From Polyangia bacterium (GTDB lineage Bacteria > Myxococcota_A > Polyangia > Nannocystales > Nannocystaceae), in assembly GCA_030424595.1 (NCBI GenBank), contig JAUHWG010000036.1, positions 1 through 64,000 of the forward strand: DNA of 64,000 nt, given 5' to 3'. Of the stretch, positions 35,524 to 44,624 are shown one piece after another. The notes under the pieces were generated by a model that saw only the letters and a list, made by a program, of their open reading frames with translations, searched no databases and was not told where the DNA came from. Made by a program: the position numbers and the translations under genes. The number at the start of each line of letters is the position of its first letter. The first letter of the stretch is position 1.

Positions 35524-36531
35524 TCAGCTCGCTGCCTGCATCTGCGCACGCCAGGACTCGGGCGTGGTCCCAGTCCAGCGGTTGAACGCCCGGAAGAGGG
35601 AGTTGGGGTCTTCGAAGCCGAGCAAGAAGCTGACCTCCGCGGGGCTCATCTTCGTCGACCGGAGGTAGTGGCGAGCCAGTCGCTCGCGAGTGCGGTTGAG
35701 CACTTCGAGCCACGTGGTGTTCTCGCTGGCGAGTCGCCGCTGTAGGGTTCGAGCGCCGATGCCGAGGTCCTTGGCCACGTCGCGCATCTGCGTGCGTCCG
35801 CTGGGGAGCAGCTCGAAGAGGGACGCTTCGACGATGTCGCTGGTCGACCGCTCTTCGTCGGCCTCGGACATACGCCGCCGAAGGGCGGGGTTGATGGCCT
35901 CCCACATGCGCGCGTTGTGGGTGAGGAAGGGCCGGCGGGCGTCCTGGGCCGCCAAGACTAGAGAGTAGGACGCGGCTTCCTCGACCGGGCAGCGGAAGTA
36001 CTCGACGAAGGGGTCTGTCTCGGAGGGGAGCTTCTGGACGAGGACGCGCCGCGGCACGACCTCCTCTCGGGTGGCACGACGGGCGAAAGCGACGAGAAAG
36101 ACCATCTCGGAGAGCCCGTGCAGCCTCGGGATGTCGAGCCGGTGCTTGCAGCGGTAGAGGATACGGGTCTCCTCAGGGCCGACCTCTACATCGAGGCTGA
36201 AGTGCCCGACCAACCGCTTGAACTCGCCGAGGCGGGTCGCGGCGGTGTTCATATCAGGCGAACAGATCGCGGCGAAGAGGGCGGGGTCGAAGAGCTCAAT
36301 GGAGACAGCCTGTCCGGCCCGCAAGGCGATGGTAGGGTCGTCGGTCTCCGCCTCGATCGCGTCGAAGAGCGCGTAGAAGTCGTCGACGCCGATGCGGGTA
36401 CCCTCGCCCTCGAAGAGAGTGGGCGGTTGACCGGCCCGTCGGAGAACCGAGAGCTCGTCGAGGCCGAGGTCGCGGAGCACGAGGCGCCAGGCGCTACCAA
36501 CGTGGACTGTGTGCTTTCGTTCGCTGTGCAT
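35524..36531 (-). CDS. AraC-family transcriptional regulator
   Basis: From ATG 36531 the product is 335 residues. The N-terminal two thirds match the arabinose-binding-like domain of OruR/ArgR-type AraC regulators. The C-terminal 90 residues hold two HTH motifs (MRDVAKDLGIGARTLQRRL and PAEVSFLLGFEDPNSLFRAF) with the typical ending FNRWTGTTPESWR. The start is fixed by AGGAGG eight bases upstream; the frame is open further to 36690 but without support. It sits between the DJ-1 gene (upstream, 155 bp) and the SDR gene (downstream, 51 bp) on the same strand, so it may control both. Confidence 0.87.
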   Translation of the reverse strand: MHSERKHTVHVGSAWRLVLRDLGLDELSVLRRAGQPPTLFEGEGTRIGVDDFYALFDAIEAETDDPTIALRAGQAVSIELFDPALFAAICSPDMNTAATRLGEFKRLVGHFSLDVEVGPEETRILYRCKHRLDIPRLHGLSEMVFLVAFARRATREEVVPRRVLVQKLPSETDPFVEYFRCPVEEAASYSLVLAAQDARRPFLTHNARMWEAINPALRRRMSEADEERSTSDIVEASLFELLPSGRTQMRDVAKDLGIGARTLQRRLASENTTWLEVLNRTRERLARHYLRSTKMSPAEVSFLLGFEDPNSLFRAFNRWTGTTPESWRAQMQAAS

Positions 36532-36686
36532 GGAGTCCTCCTGTCCGGCGACCGTCCTGAGGGTCCTGTAGTCGAGCAGCTCCTGGAGGAGACAGGTCCG
36601 TGTCTCAGGACGGGCGTGGTCGGTCATCCCGATCATACGACGGATCTTGGGGGGGGTCCCCGCCTGGCGAGCGTGCGCGTCTGCGC

Positions 36687-37445
36687 TCACCCGTCCGACT
36701 CTGACAGTGCTTCGATCACCAGCTGGGAGAAGAGGTAGCTGCTGTGCTGCTGCTGGGCGGTGATCAGCCGGCCGTCGCGAACAGCGAAGGGCTGCAGCGG
36801 CCCCGAAGACTCGAAGTTCGTGTTCGGGTTCTTCTTCGCCTCGGTCTCGATGGTGTAGGCGTTGACCTTCATTCCCAAGGCATCCTCGATCATCTTCTCC
36901 TCGCTGTCCGGAAAGCCGGTCCAGGTCTTGCCATCGGCCAGGAGCGAGCCGTCGCTCAGCTGGGTCCAGAGCAAGAGGCAGGTTCCATGACAGACCAGGC
37001 CGACCACCTTGCCGCTCTCATAGAACTTGGCGATGAGCTGATGCAGCTCCGTATCGTCCTTGAAGGTGATCAGCGGTCCGCCGCCCCCTGCCACGCAGAC
37101 AGCGTCATAGTCGCTGACCTCCACGTCGGCGATGGACGGGGTGTTCTCCAGGAGCTTGCCGAACACGGGGTGGTGCTTGAAGCCGATGGTGACGAGGTCG
37201 TCGGGGTACTGCGTCGCCTCGTTCTCCGGGTCAGAGAAGCCGTCGAACTCTACTCTGCCGCCCTGTGGAGAGGCGATGTCGACCTCGTAGCCAGCCTGGA
37301 CGAAGTCGAAGAAGGGACGGGTGAGCTCTTCGGCGAAGAAGCCCACGGGAAACCCGTGTAGCGTCGCGGGATTGGACACCACGCACAAGATGCGCTTTTT
37401 CGGGTGCTTGTAGGGGGCGTTCTTGCGGATGACTCCTGCGGCCAT
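36687..37445 (-). CDS. DJ-1/PfpI-family protein
   Basis: From ATG 37445 the product is 252 residues. The fold is of the class I glutamine amidotransferase-like DJ-1/PfpI superfamily: catalytic Cys in GLVCHGTC (residue 152), the preceding CVAGGGGPLITF, an acidic residue candidate in GFFAEELTRP, and a typical SPQGG. It is similar in layout to HchA/glyoxalase III-type chaperone or glyoxalase proteins. The second ATG is preferred over 37451 because the AGGAG site leaves six bases to it and none to the first. A tandem repeat lies immediately upstream. Confidence 0.85.
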   Translation of the reverse strand: MAAGVIRKNAPYKHPKKRILCVVSNPATLHGFPVGFFAEELTRPFFDFVQAGYEVDIASPQGGRVEFDGFSDPENEATQYPDDLVTIGFKHHPVFGKLLENTPSIADVEVSDYDAVCVAGGGGPLITFKDDTELHQLIAKFYESGKVVGLVCHGTCLLLWTQLSDGSLLADGKTWTGFPDSEEKMIEDALGMKVNAYTIETEAKKNPNTNFESSGPLQPFAVRDGRLITAQQQHSSYLFSQLVIEALSESDG

Positions 37446-37458
37446 GTTCATCTCCTAT

Positions 37459-37530
37459 GAGCGGTTGAGCGGTTGAGCGGTTGGGCGGTTGGGCGGTTGA
37501 GCGGTTGAGCGGTTGAGGGGTTGAGCGGTT
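37459..37530. repeat. 8-bp tandem repeat (gagcggtt x 9) before the DJ-1 gene
   Basis: Nine consecutive 8-bp units occupy exactly 72 bp; six are gagcggtt and three differ by one base. On the minus strand the array ends a few bases before the ribosome binding site of the DJ-1/PfpI gene. Copy-number change would alter promoter-to-RBS spacing, so it is a candidate expression switch. Confidence 0.85.
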
Positions 37531-37764
37531 GTCCCTCGGTCACGGGATCAAGATAGGGGCGAGTCCAACGGGCGGCACTCGCCGAACGTGCCAATACGCA
37601 GGCCGTAGGTGACACTCGCCGCGTAGCGCCCGTGGACGTCTCTGAGACGGCCATCGCTCGCTGCGGACATGTGAGACGGGCGGTCCTGGCCTCCGTCTAC
37701 GACACGCAGCCCCACACCGGTCGAGCGAGACGGGAGACCTGCGCGGGTAGGAGGTTTCAGCCGG

Positions 37765-38033
37765 GAATTTCGGCGAGGCGCGGGGTACTCGGAGGCTCGC
37801 AGTGCGTCAGCCGGCCGGTGAGTCGTCTGCGGCTCAGAGATGGGACGCTAGACCCCGGGGGTCTCGAGCCCGAACCGCCCGATGAAGGTGTTGTTGGTCC
37901 CGCTTAGGGGTCGAGACGGGCCCGGCGGAGCCCTCGGCGGCGGACCTATGAGCGGGTTTGCGACTCCGGCCAGAAGAGAGCGGCTAAGAGGTTCGAGCTG
38001 CGAATCTCGGCGAGGCGCGGGGTACTCGGAGGC
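37765..38033 (+). repeat. 32-bp direct repeat pair
   Basis: The segment 37765-37796 recurs at 38002-38033 with one mismatch; the exact 25-base core begins ggcgaggcgcggggtactcg. The copies are 237 bp apart in a gene-free zone just before a transposase remnant, suggesting debris of a mobile element or its target duplication. Confidence 0.65.
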
Positions 38034-38092
38034 ATCGTGGATGATGACAGCCCAAGCTAGAGATTGATCCGAGTTCACTGGTAGGAGTAGCG

Positions 38093-38248
38093 GTCTTCGC
38101 CGTCGATGTGACGGTCTGCTCGAAGTGCGGCGGCCGGATGAAGGTCCTCGAGGTCGTCACCGATCCCAACGCCATCGCCAAGCTCCTACTCGGAGCTCGC
38201 GCACCGCCGCATTCCTGTCCTCCTGGACAGTTGGGGTTGTTCGCGTAA
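38093..38248 (+). pseudogene. Transposase C-terminal remnant (IS91-like)
   Basis: In the frame starting at 38093 the sequence reads VFAVDVTVCSKCGGRMKV, then a TDPNAIAKLL segment, and ends PPGQLGLFA with a stop at 38246-38248. The zinc-finger-like CxxCGGxM, the TDPxxI segment and the PPGQLxLF tail are typical of the C-terminal end of IS91/IS801-type transposases of myxobacteria. The rest of the protein is missing and no start is available. The family assignment is by recognition only. Confidence 0.6.
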
Positions 38249-38371
38249 GCGCGCGCCGAGGGGTCGCGCTCGGCTTCGTTCAGCACGAGGTAAACCTCGC
38301 TGAACTCCCTTACCAAGAAGAGGGGCTCTCCAGAATTCCAAGTGTCACATCGTTGATCGCCGTTGATATGT

Positions 38372-38887
38372 ATGATATTCGACACATGGAGGCTTGCAGT
38401 GTGGAGATCTCTAATCTGCCTAATCACTGTCGGATGCAGTACCACTCCCAGTGTTCTTCCATCGTCGACCCACGATGATGTTTCGGAAGAGTGCTCTGGC
38501 CTGGATACACAAGTCGAAAGCTGCGCTCTCTACGATATCCACTTTCAGCCAGGCTCAAGCTCGCTCAAGCCGCATGCAAAGTGTCAGCTTTTGGCTGTTG
38601 CATCGTGCGTGAAGTCTCTGGACAAGGCCCTCGTAATAGAGGGTCTCGCTACGGAGGAGGACGGGAGGCTTTCTCTCGTGAGAAAGCAGTTGCAAGAAAT
38701 TGTCGCGTTTCTTGCGTCTCATGGAGTTCCGCAAGATCTGTTGACCGCTCTGGTTGTTCGGGGCGGGATGGATCGGGATGGATGCATCCACCTGAGATGG
38801 CGAGAGCGTATCCAGTGTACTGAAGGAGGCGGTAGCTGGTGTACACCCGAGACCTTGCCTCCTGGGAGTAGAATCATTCCAATGTAG
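38372..38887 (+). CDS. OmpA-like lipoprotein of atypical composition
   Basis: A 171-residue product with a signal peptide ending TVGC (lipobox). Residues 55-130 resemble a degenerate OmpA peptidoglycan-binding domain (IHFQPGSSSLKPHAKC, VIEGLATEEDGRLSLVRKQLQE, FLASHGVPQDLL). The C-terminal 35 residues are Cys/Gly-rich. Codons are much less GC-rich at third positions than in neighbouring genes, and the gene follows a transposase remnant, so recent acquisition is likely. ATG 38372 is chosen; TTG 38363 is possible. Function is uncertain. Confidence 0.6.
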   Translation: MIFDTWRLAVWRSLICLITVGCSTTPSVLPSSTHDDVSEECSGLDTQVESCALYDIHFQPGSSSLKPHAKCQLLAVASCVKSLDKALVIEGLATEEDGRLSLVRKQLQEIVAFLASHGVPQDLLTALVVRGGMDRDGCIHLRWRERIQCTEGGGSWCTPETLPPGSRIIPM

Positions 38888-39600
38888 CCGGGAGTTCTAC
38901 TCGCGCGGCATGACTCCTCGGCGGCGACTCATTCGGGCGTGCTGTTGGACAGCTTGGCATCTGTGGGGTCCCCTGGCATTGCGCAATGCAAACGCCCTCA
39001 TTGGTCTCTCCGTCCCCCGCCCTCACGCAAAGAGCGGAGAGCTGCAGGGTTCGCGTTGACCTCTCCGATTGCGTCAGCCCTCCTCGAGGACTTTGCTCGA
39101 TGAGCGCGCCGGACGTGCCAGAGGCGTCGTCCAACCACTCCACTGCCGCGAGCAAGGGACTCGCCACCTATGCCAACGGAGGCGCTGTCAAGCCGCTTCA
39201 CTGTCGCCGGGAGTTGCCTGCCGACGACGACGACACCGGTCGACAGTCGCCCTCGAGGACGCCTTCATCGTCAACGTCCAGCCCTGGACGCTGACCGCCC
39301 CGCTCTACCCCGGAACGCGCTGGCGGGGATCCGTCTCCGCCGTCGCCCACTCGCGCGTGGGGATGGGGCCCGCAGTAGCGGTCGCTTCGGGAGCGCCGCG
39401 CACCGCTGCTCGACGGTTCTTCTGAGCCGATTCCGGCCGGGGACGTTCTCGCGGTCGTTCGCGCGGGAGCGCACGCGCGAGCTCCTCGTTCGGCTCCTTC
39501 GAACCTCTTGACCGCGAACATCGGTGCCTGAGGAGGTCGGCCGTGGCTACTCCCGGATTCGCGGCATACTCCGGAGCGCGGAGCGCGTAGGCTCTACGCC
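38888..39600. other. Intergenic region, no gene recognised
   Basis: About 710 bp between the OmpA-like gene and the P450 gene. Several short frames exist, for example a plus-strand one ending at 39425 with the segment VNVQPWTLTAPLYPGTRW, but none has a recognisable domain or ribosome binding site. It may contain decayed coding sequence. Confidence 0.4.
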
Positions 39601-40926
39601 ATGACCGACGCACGCGCCTTTGCCGATGTCGCCGATGCCCCCGGCCGAGTCCCCTGGCTGGGTCACCTCCCGAGGCTCGCCAGGGACCTGCCCGGCCTCC
39701 TTCGGGGCGCAGCGGGCAAGGAGGAGCGCCTGAGCCGCCTGCGGATGCCGTTCGGCTCGGACATCTATCTGTGGGCTAGCGTCGAGTCCCTCGACCTGCT
39801 CTCCCACAAGGACGTCAGCGCGGTGGAGTCCGCGAAGATCGGCGAGGTGATCGTCGGCCACACCTCCATGCTCGGCTCCGATGGGGCCGACCACCGGCGC
39901 CGCCGGACCGCCTCCAGCGCGCCGTTCACTCCGCGGGGGCTGTCGATGACCGGCGTCAGCGATGTCATCCGGGAGGTGGTGTTGGAGCGGGTCGAGGCGA
40001 TGCTCCAGCGCGGCGCCCTGCGCATGCTGGACGAGACCCAGGCGCTGAGCCTGGAGATCCTGTTCCGCGTCATGGGCGTGCCGCGCGATGAGCTGGACGA
40101 GTGGGTCCGGCGGTACAACCACCTGATCCGCGGGGCCCTCGGACCCAGGTGGAACATCCCCGGCTTTCCCCGCCATCGGGCGCTCAAGGCGCGAGCCTGG
40201 GTCGACGAGCGGCTGGGTCGCTATGTGCAGGCAGCCCGGGAGGATCCCGACTCCGAGGGGCTCGTCGCAGAGCTGGTGCGGGGCCGGGACGAGGACGGGT
40301 CGGGGCTCGACGAGATCGAGCTCTTCGACAACCTGCGCCTGCTGGTGCTGGCGGGCCATGAGACCACGGCGTCGGTGATGGCCTGGATGGTGGCCTACCT
40401 GGCGCAGTCGCCGGAGCTCCAGGAGCGCCTGCTCGCAGAGGCGCGAGCCAACGAGGGCCTGCCGCGAACCCCCAAGGAGCTGCGCGGCTACCCGCTCGCT
40501 GAGGCCGTGTTCCGGGAGTGTCTGCGGCTTCACCCGCCGGCTGTCCTCGGGACCCGCACGACCACGGCGCCGATGACCGTGGAGGGAGTCGCGATCCCCG
40601 AGGGCGTGGTGCTCGGCATCCCGCTGTGGCTGTTCAGTCGGGACGCTGAGGCCTTCGACGATCCCGACCACTTCGACCCCGACCGCTGGATCCGGGAGAC
40701 CCGCAAGCTCAGCGCCGTGGAGCTGAGCGTCTTTGGCGGCGGGCCGCACTTCTGCCTCGGCTACCACATGGCCCTGGTCGAAGCGGTGCAGTTCATCGTC
40801 GCGCTGGTGCGGGCGATGGACGACGCGGGCGTGCGTCCGGAGATGCGAGGGCTGCCTGGCGAGACCTACCTGCCGCTGGCGCGGCCGCGGGCCAAAGAGA
40901 CGCTCTGCCGGTTCGTGGCGCGCTGA
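39601..40926 (+). CDS. Cytochrome P450
   Basis: A 441-residue haem-thiolate monooxygenase. The I-helix oxygen-activation motif is AGHETT, the K-helix ExxR is in FRECLRLHPP, and the haem-binding loop FGGGPHFCLGYH contains the axial Cys. There is no membrane anchor, so it is a soluble bacterial class I type needing ferredoxin and reductase from elsewhere. No biosynthetic cluster surrounds it. The substrate is unknown. The upstream 700 bp is non-coding. Confidence 0.92.
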   Translation: MTDARAFADVADAPGRVPWLGHLPRLARDLPGLLRGAAGKEERLSRLRMPFGSDIYLWASVESLDLLSHKDVSAVESAKIGEVIVGHTSMLGSDGADHRRRRTASSAPFTPRGLSMTGVSDVIREVVLERVEAMLQRGALRMLDETQALSLEILFRVMGVPRDELDEWVRRYNHLIRGALGPRWNIPGFPRHRALKARAWVDERLGRYVQAAREDPDSEGLVAELVRGRDEDGSGLDEIELFDNLRLLVLAGHETTASVMAWMVAYLAQSPELQERLLAEARANEGLPRTPKELRGYPLAEAVFRECLRLHPPAVLGTRTTTAPMTVEGVAIPEGVVLGIPLWLFSRDAEAFDDPDHFDPDRWIRETRKLSAVELSVFGGGPHFCLGYHMALVEAVQFIVALVRAMDDAGVRPEMRGLPGETYLPLARPRAKETLCRFVAR

Positions 40927-40977
40927 CCCCCCACGGGAAGCCGGTCCAGCCGGCGCGCGCTCGCCGTGCGGGAGGTC
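40925..40977. terminator. Imperfect hairpin between convergent genes
   Basis: The ends gacc...cacgg (40925-40936) and ccgtg...ggtc (40964-40977) pair imperfectly around an inner gccgg/ccggc stem. The hairpin covers the stop codons of the P450 gene and the small convergent gene. Support is weak. Confidence 0.3.
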
Positions 40978-41186
40978 TAGCCCTGAAATGGGCGCTGCTG
41001 TGAGGCGTCCTCGACAACCTGCGTAGAACCGTCAGTGACACGGGGTTCGCGCTTCGACTGCATCCGTGTGGGTGCGCTCACCTCGTGCTTGGCGAGGACG
41101 CGGTCATCCTCATCGCCGGAGCGGAACGCGTCGACGGTGTTGTACAGCCCGCGGGCGAGCATCGGCAGGGCTGGGGGGAGATGCAT
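40977..41186 (-). CDS. Small hypothetical protein
   Basis: A 69-residue frame beginning MHLPPALPMLARGLYNTVDA, with a good ribosome binding site (AGGAG, eight bases before ATG). The first half has the high-GC third positions of real genes; the second half is less typical. No family was recognised. It is convergent with the P450 gene. It could be a genuine small protein or a truncated larger one. Confidence 0.45.
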   Translation of the reverse strand: MHLPPALPMLARGLYNTVDAFRSGDEDDRVLAKHEVSAPTRMQSKREPRVTDGSTQVVEDASQQRPFQG

Positions 41187-41532
41187 GGTCGGGCTCCTGT
41201 GCGCTGGGCTCGATGCGACGTGCGACGTGCCCGGCTCACTCTAGTCTACGCGTACGCCACGGAGGCTCAGTGTCCAAGGTCAGCGGATCTTTGGCAGCGG
41301 TTTGGCGACGGGCGGAGCTTGGACCGGTTACATCGTCGTCTCGACGAGGACGTTCGAATTTGGTCGCGAACGAGAGTGCTGGCAGGTGGGCAGGTTGGGG
41401 CGTGAGCGCTTCACGATTCTCTTCCTGCGCCGACTGCAATGGGCGTCGGATCATTTCTGACCACCCTTCGGACGAGCCGACGGCGTGTACTTGCACTGTG
41501 ATCGAGGGGCGTCTGCCGAGAGTGAAGAGGGC
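41187..41532. other. Intergenic region, lower GC
   Basis: About 350 bp with no recognised gene and somewhat lower GC than the flanks. Short frames on both strands lack start signals or domains. Confidence 0.4.
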
Positions 41533-42774
41533 TCACGCGTCGCGCGCGAGCAGACTGTCGCTCACGCGCAACGGCGACCCTGGGACATGCACCAGACACA
41601 GGCGAGCGGGGACCTGCCCCCGGTACCCGCCGAGTTCAGGGATCGCCTCGGGGTCGGGCTCGACGATCCATCTGCCATGGGCAGCGACGAACTCGCCCTC
41701 CTCGAGAACGCCCTCCTCGACCCGCAGCCGAGCGCTCTCAGGGAACGGGTTGCCTCCGGGATCGCCGCCCGAAGACTCGATCCAGGTCTCTTCCATCAGC
41801 TCCCGGAGCTCCTCGGGGAGCTGGGCCCACGGGCTCTCGCGTATGTCGTCGGCCTCCACGGATATCTCGGCGCCAACCGGGTCGACGCGCACCCACCCCG
41901 TGTCATCGTCGATGAAAAAGGGCTCGCGCTGGCGGTACCAGCCGACGAGCAGCCAAGGCGACCATCCCTCGTCCTCGCGTTTGGCCATGTGCACGCGCAC
42001 TTCCCAGTGGGCGCAGGGTCGTCCGCTCGCCGGGGCTTGGAGCATGCGCGTGCCGTGACGTACGCGGCCGACGATCTTGCCGAACTCCTCGCCGCCCTGC
42101 TCGCCGAGCGTAGCGATCGCCGCGCGCGGAGTGTCGCGCAGCGCCCTGTCGATCGTCGGCGCGGTGTCGTCGGGTATGGCGAGCGCTCGTTCGGGCCTCC
42201 TGCGAACCAGAGCGCGCGCGCCCGTGCTCCCGAAGAGCTCGAGGAGCTCGTCGAACTCTTGGTTCGCCTGATCGAGGGCCCACCTGCCCGCGTTGATCCT
42301 GTGCAGCAGACCGTGGACGACGATCGCGGGGACGAGCAGTAGGACTCCGAGACCGATCCAGATGGCGCTGGCCGTAGATCCGAGCGCGAAGAGGGTCCAG
42401 AGGCCGCTGACGAACGCGACGTGGCAGGCGAGCACCGCGTTGTCGCTGACAGTCTTGCGCAGAATCGCGGGCTGCCCGACGTGGAAGACGTGCTCGGAGA
42501 TCGACCGACGGACGCGGGCGTCGACGATCGTCGTGTGCCCGGCTTCGCCGACGAGCTCGACGTCGATGGCGAGGTCCCCCTCGATCTTGCGGACCGTGAT
42601 CCGCTCGCGCGTCGTCGCCGAGCCCTGGTCCCCGCCGTCGAGACGCGTGGTCTCGCACTCGATCTCGCGTCGGCCGGGGTCGCGGCGCTCGATCGCCTCG
42701 GCGACCGAGTCGACATACTCCCTGAGCGGTCGCTCGAGGGTCTCTTGGAAGTGATCGAGCCGAGTTGAAGGCAA
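41533..42774 (-). CDS. Membrane protein with GIDE-like domain
   Basis: A 413-residue protein. Residues 1-105 are a soluble charged domain. Two membrane segments lie at about 112-132 and 137-158 (FVSGLWTLFALG; IWIGLGVLLLVPAIVVHG). The C-terminal half (about 235-345) resembles the GIDE domain of MULAN-type proteins: ASGRPCAHWEVRVH, WYRQREPFFIDDDTGWVRVDP. No RING finger is present, as expected in bacteria. The start is TTG at 42774 because no other start codon occurs in the first half. The role is unknown. Confidence 0.6.
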   Translation of the reverse strand: MPSTRLDHFQETLERPLREYVDSVAEAIERRDPGRREIECETTRLDGGDQGSATTRERITVRKIEGDLAIDVELVGEAGHTTIVDARVRRSISEHVFHVGQPAILRKTVSDNAVLACHVAFVSGLWTLFALGSTASAIWIGLGVLLLVPAIVVHGLLHRINAGRWALDQANQEFDELLELFGSTGARALVRRRPERALAIPDDTAPTIDRALRDTPRAAIATLGEQGGEEFGKIVGRVRHGTRMLQAPASGRPCAHWEVRVHMAKREDEGWSPWLLVGWYRQREPFFIDDDTGWVRVDPVGAEISVEADDIRESPWAQLPEELRELMEETWIESSGGDPGGNPFPESARLRVEEGVLEEGEFVAAHGRWIVEPDPEAIPELGGYRGQVPARLCLVHVPGSPLRVSDSLLARDA

Positions 42775-43142
42775 CGTCCGCGCTAAGGCTGCGGGTCGCG
42801 CGTTCCGGTGTCAAGACGCTTGGCCGCGTCCCTCAGGCTCGCAGACCCGCTCATATGAGGCGACACTCGCCGATTGGAGCGACCCGCAGCCCTGCAGAGG
42901 ATCGGCCCGTCGTGGGGGCCCGTCGTGGGGGCGCGCCATGGGATGATTCCGCCGGTGCTACGCGACGGTCGTGACACCCGAATTCGCACTGGTGCGGACC
43001 CCGCCTCCGCGAGCTGTTGGCTACCCTCCTGCAGGGAGGAGCGCTGGGACGGTCGGTGAAGCCAGCCATTCGGGAGTGTCTAGAGATGTATGCAGTGGAA
43101 TCTGCGCCCGCGACTTCACCAAGGATCTATTTGGTACCGATG
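42775..43142. other. Intergenic region
   Basis: No gene is recognised. It contains a short direct repeat (gtgggggcccgtcgtggggg, about 42911-42930) and separates the GIDE-like gene from the remnant below. Confidence 0.35.
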
Positions 43143-43435
43143 GCAGGTTCACGTCTGTTCGCGGAGGAGCTGCAGGAGCAAGCAGAGCGGCGACCAGGCC
43201 CGATCTAGACGGGCTGCATGACCGGCGGCATCCTCGGCCAGGTCGGAAGCCGCAGCAGTGGATCGCTGAGCAGCTCGGGCTCAGCCACACCGTGTTCTGG
43301 CGCCGCCTCGAGACGATGCGGGCTATCCTCGTCGAGGAGCACCCGGACGGCGGACGCTGGCTGAACAAGGACGAGCGGAGCCCGGTCGAGGTCGCGCTCG
43401 CGTGGCTTGAGCGCGACGCGGGCGGCGACGCTTGA
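43143..43435 (+). pseudogene. Frameshifted remnant with possible helix-turn-helix
   Basis: Two adjacent frames look coding by third-position GC. The first reads AGSRLFAEELQEQAERRPGP and stops at 43208. The second, one frame over, reads RKPQQWIAEQLGLSHTVFWRR and continues to 43435, ending WLERDAGGDA. Joined by one frameshift near 43200 they would form the end of a protein with a helix-turn-helix-like segment (WIAEQLGLSHTVFWRRLETM). The 5' part is missing. The original function is unknown. Confidence 0.35.
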
Positions 43436-43499
43436 GGCGGCTGCGGGCGCGTCCTCGGTGCGACACTCGCGCGTTGCCAGAAACGCCCTCGACCCCTGT

Positions 43500-44597
43500 C
43501 TATGCCGCCGTGGCGACGCAGTAGAGCCGGTATTCCTTGTTGCAGTGCTCCGAGGACCAGTCGGTCCACAGCACATCCTGTCCGACAACGCTGCCGTAGG
43601 AGCCCTTCGTGCTGTCGCCGCCGTTGGACCAACCATCGCAATCGAAGCTTTTGAGCGAGTGGCCGTTGGATCCGGTGTTGGACCATGCTCGGTACGGCTT
43701 GGGCACCTGGGCCTTCAGCTCGTCGACGTTGATGCTGGAGCCTAGCTCCGCGTTGCTGACGAGGTCAGCCCACGAGGCGGCGACCTCAGTGCCGTTCGGG
43801 AGGATGAACGCTCCTGCGAGCGGCGGCCCGAAGCGAGTCTGCGGGGAGCTCCCTCCGTCGCTGAGCCACGCTCGAAACCTCCCAGTACTCGGCAACATCG
43901 CCGCCTCTGCGAGCGCTTGGCAGGTCTCATCAGCCCCAGCCAGGCCGCCGAGAGCACCTGTGTAGAGTTCGCTCGAGACGAAGATGAGGTTCGCGTCCCA
44001 GGTACAGCCGATACACCTCGATCCGTCCTCGAGCTCCGGATCCATCGCGTCGCACTCTTCGTGGGCCGGCTGGTGGATCTTGTCGCCGCAGTGGGGGCCG
44101 AGCTGGCAAAGGTCGGTGCAGCCTCCGTAGGAGCCATCGCCGTTCAGGTCGCCCGCGTCGCAGGCTTCCTTGCCGAGGAGGGTCTTCTCATCGCCGCAGA
44201 AGGCGATCGTGCAGTCGTTCTTGCATGCCGAGTTGTCGCCGTTGCCGTTGCCGTCGTCACACTCTTCGTCGAGCTCGACCTGGCCATCGCCACAGACCGA
44301 GTCTCCGGATCCTGTCGTCGACGTCGTCGGATCGCCCGTTCCAAAGGTCGCCTGAGTGTCGGAGTCAGGGCCGCTGTCCTCCGGCTGAGTGCTCGATGAG
44401 GCTGGAGGGGCAGAGGTTGATCCGGACGTTGAGGGGCTACCGGTAGGTTCACCATCGGACGCTGTGAGGCCGCCGGTCGACGACCCGCTCGCTCCCGACC
44501 CCTCGGTCGCAGAGGCCTGAGGAGCATCCCCATCAGGTACACACGCGGCCGTCAGCGCGCATGTGGAGAGGACCCATCGTCGCCATCGATTCATCAT
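43500..44597 (-). CDS. DUF4215-repeat lipoprotein with lectin-like (DUF1554-type) head
   Basis: A 365-residue lipoprotein. The signal peptide ends LTAAC. A Ser/Thr/Gly/Pro linker spans about 20-100. Three Cys-rich DUF4215-type repeats follow (CGDGQVELDEECDDGN and relatives). The head, from about 205, starts LGGLAGADETCQALAEAA and ends with WTDWSSEHCNKEYRLYC, as in DUF1554/C-type-lectin-like domains. Strong AGGAGG ribosome binding site seven bases before ATG 44597. It lies 27 bp downstream of a paralogous gene and is probably in the same operon, a tandem duplication with diverged heads. Confidence 0.8.
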   Translation of the reverse strand: MMNRWRRWVLSTCALTAACVPDGDAPQASATEGSGASGSSTGGLTASDGEPTGSPSTSGSTSAPPASSSTQPEDSGPDSDTQATFGTGDPTTSTTGSGDSVCGDGQVELDEECDDGNGNGDNSACKNDCTIAFCGDEKTLLGKEACDAGDLNGDGSYGGCTDLCQLGPHCGDKIHQPAHEECDAMDPELEDGSRCIGCTWDANLIFVSSELYTGALGGLAGADETCQALAEAAMLPSTGRFRAWLSDGGSSPQTRFGPPLAGAFILPNGTEVAASWADLVSNAELGSSINVDELKAQVPKPYRAWSNTGSNGHSLKSFDCDGWSNGGDSTKGSYGSVVGQDVLWTDWSSEHCNKEYRLYCVATAA

Positions 44598-44624
44598 CCG
44601 TTGCCCTCCTAAAAATGCCCGAGG

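Noticed and set aside
36531..36690. Extended N-terminus of the AraC-type regulator
   Set aside because: A strong AGGAGG site sits before ATG 36531, and the extension adds sequence unlike the family.
37459..37530. CRISPR or phage attachment array
   Set aside because: 8-bp units are directly adjacent with no spacers; it is a simple tandem repeat.
37990..38033. tRNA-like segment (ggttcgagctgcgaatc)
   Set aside because: It resembles a T-arm only superficially; no acceptor stem or anticodon arm can be drawn and the sequence is part of a direct repeat.
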